Origin: Shewanella marinintestina
GTDB lineage: Bacteria > Pseudomonadota > Gammaproteobacteria > Enterobacterales > Shewanellaceae
NCBI RefSeq assembly: GCF_023283845.1
Contig: NZ_JAKILC010000012.1
Coordinates: 82,968 to 146,967 of the forward strand
Reading direction: 5' to 3'
Length of the DNA stretch: 64,000 bases
Position 1 is the stretch's first letter; every line of letters starts with the position of its first letter. The notes beneath the pieces are model-generated. The model saw nothing but the letters and a program-made list of their open reading frames with translations, searched no databases and was not told where the DNA came from. Made by a program: the position numbers and the translations under genes. Shown piece by piece: positions 42,392-50,563 of the stretch.

Positions 42392-42733
42392 ATGATTAAA
42401 TCATTCGCGTTAGCAGGTGCTGCACTAGCCATGTCATTTAGTGTTAGTGCTGCAATGTCACCACAACTAGAGCATACCCTAGTCCAAGTGTGTAAAGCGG
42501 GTCTCAGCAATAACCTAATAACGTTTAACCGTACAATGAAAGATTATCGCATCAACAAAAATCGCGTATTTCCGCGATTAGTGTGTAACGGAGAAAGCTT
42601 TTACAATTTTACTGTTAATGCCGGTGCAGATAAGACCGCGAGAAAAATCGCCCCATATAACATTGGCTCTGTCACGATTAAAGATCTCGCAATGACAAAC
42701 AATAATAGTCAATTATATGTGGTCAACTTCTAA
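42392..42733 (+). CDS. DUF3718 family secreted protein
   Basis: 113 residues with a clear signal peptide (MIKSFALAGAALAMSFSVSAA). The mature part has VQVCKAGLSNNLITFNRTMKDYRI and LVCNGESFYNFTVNAGADKTA, the pattern of DUF3718 proteins, with two cysteines likely forming a disulfide in the periplasm. Function unknown. AGGAG lies 8 bp before the ATG. It is monocistronic, with its own terminator shared with purU from the other side. Confidence 0.8.
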   Translation: MIKSFALAGAALAMSFSVSAAMSPQLEHTLVQVCKAGLSNNLITFNRTMKDYRINKNRVFPRLVCNGESFYNFTVNAGADKTARKIAPYNIGSVTIKDLAMTNNNSQLYVVNF

Positions 42734-42745
42734 TTATAGTTGTAC

Positions 42746-42772
42746 AAAAAAAGAGGCTTCAGCCTCTTTTTT
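42746..42772. terminator. Bidirectional terminator between DUF3718 gene and purU
   Basis: AAAAAAGAGGC and GCCTCTTTTTT pair around TTCA, with A and T runs on both sides, in the 61-bp gap between convergent genes. Confidence 0.9.
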
Positions 42773-42794
42773 AATAGCTAGTTCCAACACACGA

Positions 42795-43628
42795 TTAAAA
42801 CACTACCGTTTTATTACCGTAAACAATCACATCTTCGTTCACTACTAAGTGAAGCGCCTTACTTAATACGCTTTTTTCGACATCACGACCACAACGCGCT
42901 AGCTCTTCAGCACTAAAACTATGATCAACAGGAATAACATCTTGCTTAATAATCGGGCCTTCATCCAAAGAGTCTGTGACGAAATGCGCCGTTGCACCAA
43001 TAATTTTTACTCCGCGCTCCCAGGCTTGTTTATATGGCGACGCGCCAATAAACGCAGGTAAAAAAGAATGGTGAATATTAATGATTTGGCTCGGATACTG
43101 GCAAACAAACTCGGGGGTCAACACCCGCATAAACTTTGCTAGAACAATATAATCGGGGCTGTAATTTGTTATCACTTTTAGCATCATTTCTTCATGCTCA
43201 AGACGATTTAAATCTTGATGGCAGATATGGTGAAAAGGAATGTCAAACTTTTCAACTAAAGGTTGTAATACTTGGTGGTTACCTATAACCGCAGCAATTT
43301 CAACATCAAGGGCCCCAGAGTATGACTTAATTAATATGTCTCCCAAGCAGTGCGCTTCTTTAGTAACCATGACCACAATGCGCTTTTTACCAGCATCGAC
43401 TAGCCGAGTGTGATTTCGTTCAGGTAGCACGGCCTGCAATTCGCTTAATAATGAAGGGGAAAAACACTCTCCTTCAAGCTCTGTACGCATAAAAAAACGG
43501 CCTTGAGCATTATCAACAAATTCACTATTTTTAATGATGTTTAAGCCATGAGCAAAACATACTCCGGTAATTTTGGTGATAAGTCCTGGTGCATCTGCAC
43601 AATCAATAATTAATACTTTCCGTTCCAT
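42795..43628 (-). CDS. purU: Formyltetrahydrofolate deformylase
   Basis: 277 residues. The N-terminal ACT domain (VLIIDCADAPGLITKITGVCF) is followed by a formyltransferase-like domain with IINIHHSFLPAFIGASPYKQAWERG and GATAHFVTDSLDEGPII, carrying the catalytic Asn/His/Asp set (N-H-H-S-F-L-P, D). It hydrolyses 10-formyl-THF to formate and THF, supplying formate for PurT and balancing one-carbon units. The gene stands alone. Confidence 0.97.
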   Translation of the reverse strand: MERKVLIIDCADAPGLITKITGVCFAHGLNIIKNSEFVDNAQGRFFMRTELEGECFSPSLLSELQAVLPERNHTRLVDAGKKRIVVMVTKEAHCLGDILIKSYSGALDVEIAAVIGNHQVLQPLVEKFDIPFHHICHQDLNRLEHEEMMLKVITNYSPDYIVLAKFMRVLTPEFVCQYPSQIINIHHSFLPAFIGASPYKQAWERGVKIIGATAHFVTDSLDEGPIIKQDVIPVDHSFSAEELARCGRDVEKSVLSKALHLVVNEDVIVYGNKTVVF

Positions 43629-43837
43629 ATGCCCTCTACCATCACTAAAGTCGCTTACTATTCATCAAGCTACCTCGCAAAAAAGCGACATACAATCATG
43701 CAAGTTAAATTATTGTTAGTTTGGCTTTTTAATTATAGAACCCGTACTTTTTAAGCAGAGATTTTAAAGATACTGTAAAAAAAACAGCGGGATTGAGTCC
43801 TAGCTTCACAATAAAAGTAAGCCAAAAGAGAGACACA

Positions 43838-43866
43838 AAAAAGCGCGTTAACGATACGCGCTTTTT
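43838..43866 (-). terminator. Terminator of yqcA
   Basis: AAAAAGCGCGT and ACGCGCTTTTT form a perfect 11-bp stem with a 7-nt loop, 24 bp past the yqcA stop on the minus strand. Confidence 0.88.
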
Positions 43867-43889
43867 AAATAAGAACTCGATTGCTGCAA

Positions 43890-44354
43890 CTAAGCAGCAA
43901 GCTCTTTATCAACCAACTCATTCCAACTTGGCAACCAAGCGAGCGCCTCAACCTCTGGCTCCATCGTCTCACCTGCATCAATCTTTAAAAAATCGCCAAG
44001 ACGCTTTGCGCCTAACTCCTCGAATAACGAAAGAAACTGCTCACCAGCCCCGCAGAAGGTTTCGTAACTTGAATCGCCCAAGGCTATCAGGCCAAACTTC
44101 AATTCGGGTAAATAAGGCGCTTTTGATTGCATTTCATAGAACCAAGGCTGAATGTCATCAGGAATATCACCTTGCCCTGTCGTCGAGCAAATAATTAACA
44201 ACAATTCGTTTTCAGGCGGAATAAAGCCACCGAGTTGATCTGGTTGGTAAAGTACTGCATCGCGACCAGCATCAATTAATGCTTGCTGTAAGGTCTCTGC
44301 CACAAACTGCGCGCCACCATAAACTGTTCCAAAAACTAGATTCACTTTTTTCAT
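43890..44354 (-). CDS. yqcA: YqcA-type flavodoxin
   Basis: 154 residues of the short-chain flavodoxin fold: the phosphate-binding region FGTVYGGAQFVAETL, the FMN loop ICSTTGQGDIPDD and GLIALGDSSYETFCGAG. As in E. coli it lies beside truC and yqcC, supporting YqcA rather than MioC. Electron partners are unknown. Between it and truC there is a 396-bp stretch with no confident gene, only a weak small ORF and the truC terminator. Confidence 0.88.
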   Translation of the reverse strand: MKKVNLVFGTVYGGAQFVAETLQQALIDAGRDAVLYQPDQLGGFIPPENELLLIICSTTGQGDIPDDIQPWFYEMQSKAPYLPELKFGLIALGDSSYETFCGAGEQFLSLFEELGAKRLGDFLKIDAGETMEPEVEALAWLPSWNELVDKELAA

Positions 44355-44464
44355 GTTTTACTTCGCCTAAAAGCCATTTAGTTATATCCTTAACATACTG
44401 TATCAGTGAACATTGCTGCAAGCTTTGTGGCGATAATAAAGTGACCTCAAGAAGGACAGACCCA

Positions 44465-44656
44465 ATGAAGCATTCTTGTAGACAAAGGCACCGTAAACAC
44501 CTTCAACGCAGTGCTCATATCCGAAGAATGTGTTACTTCAACACAGTACAATGCTTTAAAACCAGTCACAGTCCCCTAAACACAAATACTGCCAACAAGA
44601 GCGAACTCACCAACTTCAGCACAGTGTCCACTACAGCTAAACAAATTAAGTCATAA
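44465..44656 (+). CDS. Possible small basic protein, 63 residues
   Basis: ATG 44465 is preceded by AGAAGGA at about 8 bp. The frame runs to TAA at 44656 and encodes a basic N-terminus (KHSCRQRHRKHLQRSAHIRR) and a Ser/Thr-rich tail. It lies on the plus strand between two minus-strand genes. Upstream at 44396-44415 is TACTGTATCAGTGAACATTG, whose left half equals a LexA half-site but whose right half is poor. I know no family for it and it may be a chance ORF. Confidence 0.25.
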   Translation: MKHSCRQRHRKHLQRSAHIRRMCYFNTVQCFKTSHSPLNTNTANKSELTNFSTVSTTAKQIKS

Positions 44657-44690
44657 TGTATTGAAACTTATCCTTAGCCGACCACAAATA

Positions 44691-44725
44691 AAAAAGCCGC
44701 GGCATAATCAATGCTACGGCTTTTT
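44691..44725 (-). terminator. Terminator of truC
   Basis: AAAAAGCCG..GCAT and ATGC..CGGCTTTTT pair with two internal mismatches around AATCA, 26 bp past the truC stop. Confidence 0.8.
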
Positions 44726-44750
44726 CTAAGCGTTAAAAATATGCAAAAAT

Positions 44751-45620
44751 TTATGCGATATCTATAGAGACTTTTTCCGTCGCCAATTGTTCATCGTGCC
44801 ATCCAAGCCCGGTAAATAAATCCAGCCACTCTTGCTCAAGCTCTGTTTCAACACTCATTCGTTCACCGGTTCTTGGGTGATTAAACGTTAGCTTTTTAGC
44901 TATTAACCATAAACGATTAACTCCAAAATGAGTTCGGAAAAACTTATTTTGCTTACCATCGCCATGAGTCGTATCGCCAAGAATTGGGTGGCGTAAATGC
45001 GCCATATGTCGCCTTAGCTGGTGCTTGCGCCCAGTATGAGGTGACAGTTGTACCAAACCATAACGGCTTGTTGCATAGCGCCCTGACGAAAATGGAATTT
45101 CACTGTTTAATAATGGTTTGTAGGAAGTAACCGCATCTTGAGCCGCTTTGTTAGGATCGACATCTTTATCACCTAAATCGTCGAGCTCTTCTTTAAGTGG
45201 GTAATCGAGTGTGGCAGCTTCATGCATATTACCGCGAACAAGCGCTAAATACTCTTTATCTACGGTATGAGCAGCAAACTGTTCACATAGAGCATTAGCC
45301 ATCTCACTGCTCTTAGCAAACAATAAAATCCCCGATGTAGGCCTATCTAGGCGATGTACAGGAAATACATGACAGCCAACGAGATCACGGGTTAATTGCA
45401 TAGCAAAAAAACGTTCACGGCGAGCAAGATAGCTACGATGAACGAGAAGGCCTGCAGGTTTGTGAATAACAACAATATCGTCATCTTCAAACAACACCTC
45501 AATGTGCGGTGCAACCTCTTGCTCTTCATCGTCAACGGGCGCTTGTTCTGTAAAAGCCTTTTCAAGCAATGCTTTGTCAGCCAATCCCCTTTGCGCTGTC
45601 TCTGTTATTTTATCACTCAT
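44751..45620 (-). CDS. truC: tRNA pseudouridine(65) synthase
   Basis: 289 residues of the RluA family. The catalytic Asp is in HRLDRPTSGILLFAKS. The N-terminal strand IEVLFEDDDIVVIHKPAGLLVH and the LSPHTGRKHQLRRHMAHL block are characteristic. Neighbours yqcC upstream and yqcA downstream identify it as TruC, which modifies U65 of tRNA. The first 35 residues (ITETAQRGLADKAL...) extend beyond the usual N-terminus. A later start is not obvious. Confidence 0.93.
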   Translation of the reverse strand: MSDKITETAQRGLADKALLEKAFTEQAPVDDEEQEVAPHIEVLFEDDDIVVIHKPAGLLVHRSYLARRERFFAMQLTRDLVGCHVFPVHRLDRPTSGILLFAKSSEMANALCEQFAAHTVDKEYLALVRGNMHEAATLDYPLKEELDDLGDKDVDPNKAAQDAVTSYKPLLNSEIPFSSGRYATSRYGLVQLSPHTGRKHQLRRHMAHLRHPILGDTTHGDGKQNKFFRTHFGVNRLWLIAKKLTFNHPRTGERMSVETELEQEWLDLFTGLGWHDEQLATEKVSIDIA

Positions 45621-45644
45621 TATAAAAGCTCTCTTGTCACCCTG

Positions 45645-45965
45645 TTATGATACTGCGCCGACTAATGTATCTAACTCAGTTAGCAGTAAAATAATATTTT
45701 TATAACCCAATTTATCGGCCCATACATGCTCCGCCATCGGCGCAATTGACATTGCAGAAGGCAGCGGGATAGCGTTGTCTAGCATAAAGTGCATTTTTGG
45801 CAAAAATATAAACTGTAGCCACTGCTCAAATGGCATAACATCACACGCAAACGGCGTGGTGCTGGCAAGTGCCTGTTCACTCGGAGGTGTACGGGCTAAC
45901 AAACCTTGCAGTTCGAGTTCTTCTGCTAATGCCAGTAACTTTTCCCTTACTTTTACGGCTGTCAA
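45645..45965 (-). CDS. yqcC: YqcC family protein (DUF446)
   Basis: About 106 residues. A TTG at 45965 is preferred because AGAGAGGG lies 4-5 bp upstream; an in-frame GTG at 45980 has no ribosome binding site. Family features are PFACDVMPFEQWLQFIFLPKMHFMLDNAIPLPSAMSIAPMAE, which matches YqcC. Function is unknown; the gene is 24 bp upstream of truC and likely in its operon. It is divergent from the DUF3549 gene. Confidence 0.85.
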   Translation of the reverse strand: MTAVKVREKLLALAEELELQGLLARTPPSEQALASTTPFACDVMPFEQWLQFIFLPKMHFMLDNAIPLPSAMSIAPMAEHVWADKLGYKNIILLLTELDTLVGAVS

Positions 45966-46089
45966 GCTACCCTCTCTCACTGTTGGAAACTGTCGTTGTC
46001 ACAAGCATTGGAAAATTAACGCGCGATGATACCATCTCAACAGAGTTATCCCTATAATATGCGCTAATTTACCTACACTCGATAACGAT

Positions 46090-47103
46090 ATGACACAAAT
46101 AACGACCCTAAGTGAATTTTTAAAAACTGCTAACACTCAATTCCAAGTTTATGACATGGGCCGTCGAGTACAACATATCGATATGATGGCATTTCATCAG
46201 ATAGAAGAACTGCATTCTCCTTATCCATCACCTATCCAAGGTCATGCGCAGTTTGCGATTGTCTTTTGGGACGCTAGCCAACAACATTATATTTGGTTTA
46301 TTAAACTTCCCCTTGATGAACGAGGATTATTATCTTCTGCGCCAAGGATACAGTTTATCAAGATGATAATTGAAGCGCTTGGTCGCGATCCGACTCAGCC
46401 GCTCACCGAGCAACAACAAGAGCAAATGGCTAATCACCCATTTAACTTCAAACCGACTCAAGAAAAGCTTGCTGTCTTTAATGCCTTGGTTAGAAAGCAG
46501 CTCAGCCAGAAAGCCTCTCCACAATATGAATTTGCCTATCAGTATTTGTCAGGGCAACACCCAAGTGAACAATGGCAAAACATTGGCCTTCAGGGGATTG
46601 CCGATGTATGTATCAGGAACAATGAGCTAGACCATCACAATATCTTAGTTGATGGCTTTGACAGCTGGGCCTTAGAAGTGCAAGTCGCTGTTTGCCAGTG
46701 TTTAGAACATTTAAATATTGATGAAGCTTTAGCACTGAAACTACAGGCTCAATTATCAATGGTCGATATTGCCCACAAACCCTATTTTCTCAGAGGATTA
46801 GCGTCGCAGCCTCAACTAACTCAACAAGCGATCGCTCATTTAGATGAAGCGGACCTATTGGCTGCGGATATGCTAATCTCGATTGCAGCCAGAAATTGGT
46901 CTGCCTTAAAAGATGAGCAAACTCTCACTATCTACTTAGAGGCCTTAGCAAAACAACAACAGCACTTCTTTAACCAGATTTTTGCTGATATTGTGGCTAT
47001 ACCATTAATTCGCACTCAGCTGCTTAGCCAACTGCGAAACCCTGATCGCAGTGCACAACTCGCAACTGCCATTGGTGGATTGTTCAAGGTAACAAAGGGA
47101 TGA
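46090..47103 (+). CDS. DUF3549 family protein
   Basis: 337 residues without signal peptide or membrane segment. Recognised as DUF3549 from the start ITTLSEFLKTANTQFQVYDMGRRVQHID and IWFIKLPLDERGLLSSAPRIQFIKMIIEALG. The C-terminal half is helical and Leu/Gln-rich, perhaps repeat-like. Function unknown. The stop overlaps the next gene (GATGA). The ATG has only a weak ribosome binding site. Confidence 0.8.
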   Translation: MTQITTLSEFLKTANTQFQVYDMGRRVQHIDMMAFHQIEELHSPYPSPIQGHAQFAIVFWDASQQHYIWFIKLPLDERGLLSSAPRIQFIKMIIEALGRDPTQPLTEQQQEQMANHPFNFKPTQEKLAVFNALVRKQLSQKASPQYEFAYQYLSGQHPSEQWQNIGLQGIADVCIRNNELDHHNILVDGFDSWALEVQVAVCQCLEHLNIDEALALKLQAQLSMVDIAHKPYFLRGLASQPQLTQQAIAHLDEADLLAADMLISIAARNWSALKDEQTLTIYLEALAKQQQHFFNQIFADIVAIPLIRTQLLSQLRNPDRSAQLATAIGGLFKVTKG

Positions 47104-47495
47104 TGACAGATTTTTTAATTATTGCCGCGGTCGTAATGATCGCCGCATTTTTTTGGCAATTAAGACAAATGGCTGAACTTAGCCGTATATTCACCAACAA
47201 AGAATGTCAAAAGCAAAAAGTACAATTGCTCGCGATTGCACAAGAATCAGCGAAACCGAGTTTAGGTGGCACTAGCGGACTCACCTGGAAGGTGAAATAT
47301 TTATTCGAATTTAGCACCGACGGCATCAATCAATATCGTGGTAGCTTGTGGATGCACGGGAAAAAAATACAAAAGATACAATGGCCTATCTTCCCGGAGC
47401 CTGAATGGCATGAAGCCCCTGAAGCTCGTGGTTCTGTTGGCGGCGGATGTGGCGGCCGTTCAAGAGGTAATTGTAGCTCTGGGGGCTGTAAATAA
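47100..47495 (+). CDS. DUF3301 family membrane-anchored protein
   Basis: 131 residues. One N-terminal membrane helix (FLIIAAVVMIAAFFW) is followed by a DUF3301-type region (GLTWKVKYLFEFSTDG). The C-terminus GGGCGGRSRGNCSSGGCK is Gly/Cys/Arg-rich with three cysteines. Translation is coupled to the DUF3549 gene by overlap at GATGATG; a second ATG at 47103 is possible. Function unknown. The csrB terminator hairpin lies 105 bp downstream. Confidence 0.75.
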   Translation: MMTDFLIIAAVVMIAAFFWQLRQMAELSRIFTNKECQKQKVQLLAIAQESAKPSLGGTSGLTWKVKYLFEFSTDGINQYRGSLWMHGKKIQKIQWPIFPEPEWHEAPEARGSVGGGCGGRSRGNCSSGGCK

Positions 47496-47599
47496 GTGTT
47501 AAGAGTGTGCCGGAAAAGGTCGGCATGCCAAGCTAAAATCAACCACTTAATATAACAAATAAAAGCTAAAGCTTTCAGATAGAAGCTCTTAAAGAAGTA

Positions 47600-47631
47600 A
47601 AGGCACGGCCCACAAGGGGTCGTGCCTTTTC
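47600..47631. terminator. Terminator shared by csrB copy 1 and the DUF3301 gene
   Basis: AAAGGCACG and CGTGCCTTT pair around a GC-rich inner loop. Minus-strand T residues follow (CCTTTACTTCTTT) and the plus strand ends CCTTTTCT, so it can act in both directions. Confidence 0.85.
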
Positions 47632-48010
47632 TATCATTGTGTAAGCTCATCCTGCTATACGAGTGCTCCCTGCACCATCCATGCGTAACTTAGCTCCTGC
47701 TTCGTCCCTGTCCTTTGCTTCCTTGTATCTTACGATACGAATCCATTCTCTTGATTATCCATTTATCAAGCTTACTCAATCCTGAGTGTGTCCAATGTCT
47801 TCCTTGAGCGTCCTTTCTTTTACTATCCTTAGTATGTCACCTTCCTAGGTAACAAAATTTCCATCCTGGATTGTCTGGCCAGTCCTTGGTCGTAACTGCA
47901 ATTAATCCATAATTGCCTCACTCCATGAGCCCTGTAATACACAAGCTTAAACAGTGCAAATCCTGACGCACTTACTTAAGCTTGCTAAACCATGCTTCCT
48001 AGCACAGTTA
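47600..48010 (-). ncRNA. csrB1: CsrB-family regulatory RNA, copy 1
   Basis: On the minus strand this region has more than 20 GGA motifs between 47999 and 47650, many in the loops of short perfect hairpins: TGCTAGGAAGCA (47993-48004), GCAATTATGGATTAATTGC, TACTAAGGATAGTA (47821-47834) and ACTCAGGATTGAGT (47774-47787). This is the design of CsrB/CsrC RNAs, which sequester the translational regulator CsrA. It ends in a strong hairpin at 47600-47631. The E. coli csrB gene also lies between yqcC and syd, which are the flanking genes here. A UvrY-like box lies at 48175-48192. The 5' end is approximate. Confidence 0.88.
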
Positions 48011-48174
48011 AATAGTAATCTAATATTGCGACTAAATAAGGCCTTAAACATTTATTTAACATGAACGTTTAAGTTTGAAATTCAACCAAAAACCCATAAG
48101 TCATTGAATTTAAGAAGTATTAAGTATATTAACTAGCTGAACACTGCATATTTAAGTTTAATTTCTTACGAGCT

Positions 48175-48192
48175 TGTAAGAGATATCGCACA
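48175..48192. promoter_or_regulatory. UvrY/GacA-like activator box of csrB copy 1
   Basis: TGTAAGAGATATCGCACA matches the GacA/UvrY upstream element TGTAAGAGATCTCTTACA at 15 of 18 positions. It lies about 175 bp upstream of the first GGA hairpin. It overlaps a second palindrome, CTTACGAGCTTGTAAG (48165-48180). Confidence 0.6.
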
Positions 48193-48221
48193 AACTTACA
48201 AGCGAATAATATAAAAACTCC

Positions 48222-48565
48222 AAAATAGAAGGGGCGCACCTATTGGTGCGCCCCGGGTACCACTTTATTTTAGCTTTCCCGCTATATATGCGCGATCCCT
48301 GCATCTTCCTTGGTTAACTTGCTTCCTGCTTCTTCCTTGTAAATCCATTTATATCCCTGTACTCAACGTACTGAATCCTTTCATTAGCTTATCCTAAGCT
48401 AAAATCCTCTTCCTAAGGTTGTCCTTATTGCATCCTGCAAAATTGTTTTCAGCTAAAAAATCACTTTATCCATAAAGCATTTAGCTCAATACAATCACAA
48501 CTTTCTTTCTAAAAAGCGATTTCAGCTAAATCCTTTAAGCCGCGATCTCTTTCTGGTTCCCAGTT
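48222..48565 (-). ncRNA. csrB2: CsrB-family regulatory RNA, copy 2
   Basis: On the minus strand about 16 GGA motifs occur between 48560 and 48277, with hairpin loops such as CTGGGAACCAG, CTTTATGGATAAAG (48463-48476), TTGCAGGATGCAA (48428-48440), AGCTTAGGATAAGCT (48386-48400) and TGAAAGGATTCA. It ends with the perfect 10-bp hairpin at 48231-48254 (GGGGCGCACC/GGTGCGCCCC), followed by TTCTATTTTGGAGTTTTT. It is a second CsrA-binding RNA gene in tandem with copy 1 but with a largely different sequence. A UvrY-like box lies at 48725-48742. The 5' end is approximate. Confidence 0.87.
48231..48254 (-). terminator. Terminator of csrB copy 2
   Basis: Perfect 10-bp GC-rich stem (GGGGCGCACC/GGTGCGCCCC) with TATT loop, followed by T-rich sequence on the minus strand. 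Confidence 0.9.
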
Positions 48566-48724
48566 TACCTTTAGAGCCAACTCAAGATGGGGACTAATAA
48601 CAATAACACAAGGAGGCAACATATAGGCAACAACACAAAGCCAGTATAACCTACTGATAAATAACAACTTAAACATCAATAGTAAACAAAGGCTCTCTTT
48701 GTAATTATTGATATCCCACAACAA

Positions 48725-48742
48725 GGTGAGAGATCTCTTACA
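48725..48742. promoter_or_regulatory. UvrY/GacA-like activator box of csrB copy 2
   Basis: GGTGAGAGATCTCTTACA matches TGTAAGAGATCTCTTACA at 16 of 18 positions, with the central AGATCT palindrome intact. It lies about 165 bp upstream of the first GGA hairpin of copy 2, the same placement as for copy 1. Confidence 0.7.
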
Positions 48743-48770
48743 AAGAAACTATCTCAATATGAATTTATCA

Positions 48771-49070
48771 TTAATTTCTGTTAGTTAACGCTCGAAATAA
48801 CATGACCCAATCAGCCATAAAGCTATATAAAGGATACTCAAATGTTGCAGGCCGATTTTTTTCAAAAATATAATGTCCTATCCACGCAAATCCATAACCA
48901 ATCACAGGTAATAGCAGCAACATACCCCACTGCTGACTAAATAGAATATAGATAAAAGTAAGCACAACTAGACTACTACCAATGTAATGTAATATCCTGC
49001 ATGTCCGATCTTGATGCTGCGATAAATAAAATGGATAAAACTCGGAAAAAGAGCGATAACGTTTATTCAT
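48771..49070 (-). CDS. DUF962/Mpo1-like small membrane protein
   Basis: 99 residues with two or three hydrophobic segments. Family marks are the N-terminal FYPFYLSQHQDRTCRILHYIGSS and the C-terminal FAWIGHYIFEKNRPATFEYP, with conserved histidines. Mpo1 in yeast is a dioxygenase of fatty-acid alpha-oxidation, and the bacterial members share the histidines; activity here is not demonstrated. It overlaps the end of the GNAT gene by 8 bp, so the two are co-transcribed. Confidence 0.85.
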   Translation of the reverse strand: MNKRYRSFSEFYPFYLSQHQDRTCRILHYIGSSLVVLTFIYILFSQQWGMLLLLPVIGYGFAWIGHYIFEKNRPATFEYPLYSFMADWVMLFRALTNRN

Positions 49071-49701
49071 TTACCACTCCTCGGTAAAACATAAGTTCGC
49101 CACTAACCTTGCCAACTTGTAACGGTTCAATCGCTTCAAACCCATGTTTAGCAAACAAGCTAATATGCGCTTCATGATTTGCAAAAACTCCCACCCCATC
49201 TAAATGAGGTTGCTCATCGCACCAACTAAGAACCGCGTTAACCAATTTTCCACCGTAGCCTTTGCCTTGTTCATTATTTGCTATCGCAATAAATTGCAAA
49301 ATACCGCATTGATTACTGGGCAAGTTTTCTATAATAGTATTCTCTTTTTTGATAAGCGCTTGTGTTGATTGCCAGCCTGCACTTAATAACATCTTTAAAC
49401 GCCAATGCCAGTAGCGAGCTTCTCCCAAAGGCACTTGTTGAGTCACGATACAGGCCACGCCAATTAGGCGTTCGTCAACAAATATACCGATTAAAGCTTG
49501 TTCTTGCTGCCACAGTTCATTGAGCTCTTCTCGAATAGCCCCACGAAGCTTTTGCTCATACTGTGCTTGATCACCAGTAAACAGTGTTTCTAGAAAGAAA
49601 GGATCATCATGATAGGCGTTATAGAGTATTGAGGCAGCAATGCGTAAATCTTCTGCAGTTAGATAAACCGCACGACAGTCTTCCATGGCTTGATTTTCCA
49701 T
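49063..49701 (-). CDS. GNAT family N-acetyltransferase
   Basis: 212 residues; AAGGA lies 9 bp before ATG 49701. The acetyl-CoA binding motif is QFIAIANNEQGKGYGGKLVNAVLSW (Q/R-x-x-G-x-G/A), near residues 137-160. The C-terminus ISLFAKHGFEAIEPLQV is typical of the fold. The substrate is unknown. It overlaps the DUF962 gene. Confidence 0.88.
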   Translation of the reverse strand: MENQAMEDCRAVYLTAEDLRIAASILYNAYHDDPFFLETLFTGDQAQYEQKLRGAIREELNELWQQEQALIGIFVDERLIGVACIVTQQVPLGEARYWHWRLKMLLSAGWQSTQALIKKENTIIENLPSNQCGILQFIAIANNEQGKGYGGKLVNAVLSWCDEQPHLDGVGVFANHEAHISLFAKHGFEAIEPLQVGKVSGELMFYRGVVNE

Positions 49702-49940
49702 TGTTGTTTTCCTTGAGCAAGATCACACAACACCAATGTAACAAGACTATAAATAAGTGCAATTAATAATCAATGAACACTATCGCCGTACGCGTTCATT
49801 TTAATGAAAGGGTTAATCGCAGATAAGGATATTAGTCAGGAAAGCTGAGCATCGAAGTAAAATGGTAAAAGTTAACTTTTACCATAAACAATGAACTTAT
49901 CAACCATACTTAATACTAAACAATTGATATGGAATTGATT

Positions 49941-50195
49941 ATGGATACCACGCCGCAAGATCTATCACACCTCTTCTTACAGCTAGGCTTAGCTGATGAT
50001 CATTCAGCCATAGAGCAATTTATAAATGATCATCAACTAGCTAACGACATATTGCTCCATAAAGCTCCTTTCTGGACGGCTTCTCAAAAACACTTTTTGG
50101 AAGAATCATTTAATGAGGATGCCCAGTGGACCGAGGTCATCGACCACTTAGACACCTTATTAAGAAAAGCTAACTCTAACACCAGCAACAATTAG
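49941..50195 (+). CDS. DUF2789 family protein
   Basis: 84 residues from ATG 49941 (MDTTPQDLSHLFLQLGL); an ATG at 49929 is in frame but the later one fits the family and has GGA upstream. Small acidic helical protein, with LLHKAPFWTASQKHFLEESFNEDAQWTEVID as the DUF2789 core. Function unknown. It overlaps by 4 bp at its 3' end with the convergent DUF3192 gene. Confidence 0.85.
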   Translation: MDTTPQDLSHLFLQLGLADDHSAIEQFINDHQLANDILLHKAPFWTASQKHFLEESFNEDAQWTEVIDHLDTLLRKANSNTSNN

Positions 50196-50563
50196 ATTTT
50201 GCTATAGGCCATTTCGCCCCAACCAACTACAGCATTGTTGCTAATGACCACAGGAGTGCATTCATCTTTGGTCGTTTTACCGTCACCATGAGTACGCTGA
50301 GTTCGATAAAAAAGAACATGTACTTCTTTATCTTGTTGAACATAAGCCTCATTAAAATCAGCGGTTCCCATCAAGGTTGTGACTTGGTCTTTAGACATGC
50401 CCAAAGCGATCTTCGATAAATTGTCTCGGTTTTTATTTTGTACCTTTTCCCACGAGCCATTGTTATCCCAATCAGATTCTCCATCACCAACATTGACCAC
50501 GCAGCCCGTTAGCCCTAAGCTTGCAATCCCAAAAAATGCTAAACCTAATAATTTATTTTTCAC
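50192..50563 (-). CDS. DUF3192 family lipoprotein
   Basis: GTG at 50563 is preferred because AGGA lies 7-8 bp upstream, giving about 123 residues. The lipoprotein signal VKNKLLGLAFFGIASLGLTGC has a lipobox (L-T-G-C). The mature part has NRDNLSKIALGMSKDQVTTLMGTADFNEAY, an SmpA/BamE-like arrangement typical of DUF3192. Located in the envelope; function unknown. Confidence 0.82.
   Translation of the reverse strand: MKNKLLGLAFFGIASLGLTGCVVNVGDGESDWDNNGSWEKVQNKNRDNLSKIALGMSKDQVTTLMGTADFNEAYVQQDKEVHVLFYRTQRTHGDGKTTKDECTPVVISNNAVVGWGEMAYSKI

Noticed and set aside
47330..47650. Minus-strand ORF across the DUF3301 gene and the terminator
   Set aside because: It is antisense to a recognised gene and runs through a strong hairpin.
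48509..48724. Minus-strand ORF of 71 codons upstream of csrB copy 2
   Set aside because: It spans the csrB promoter region and 5' end, has no homology and no ribosome binding site.
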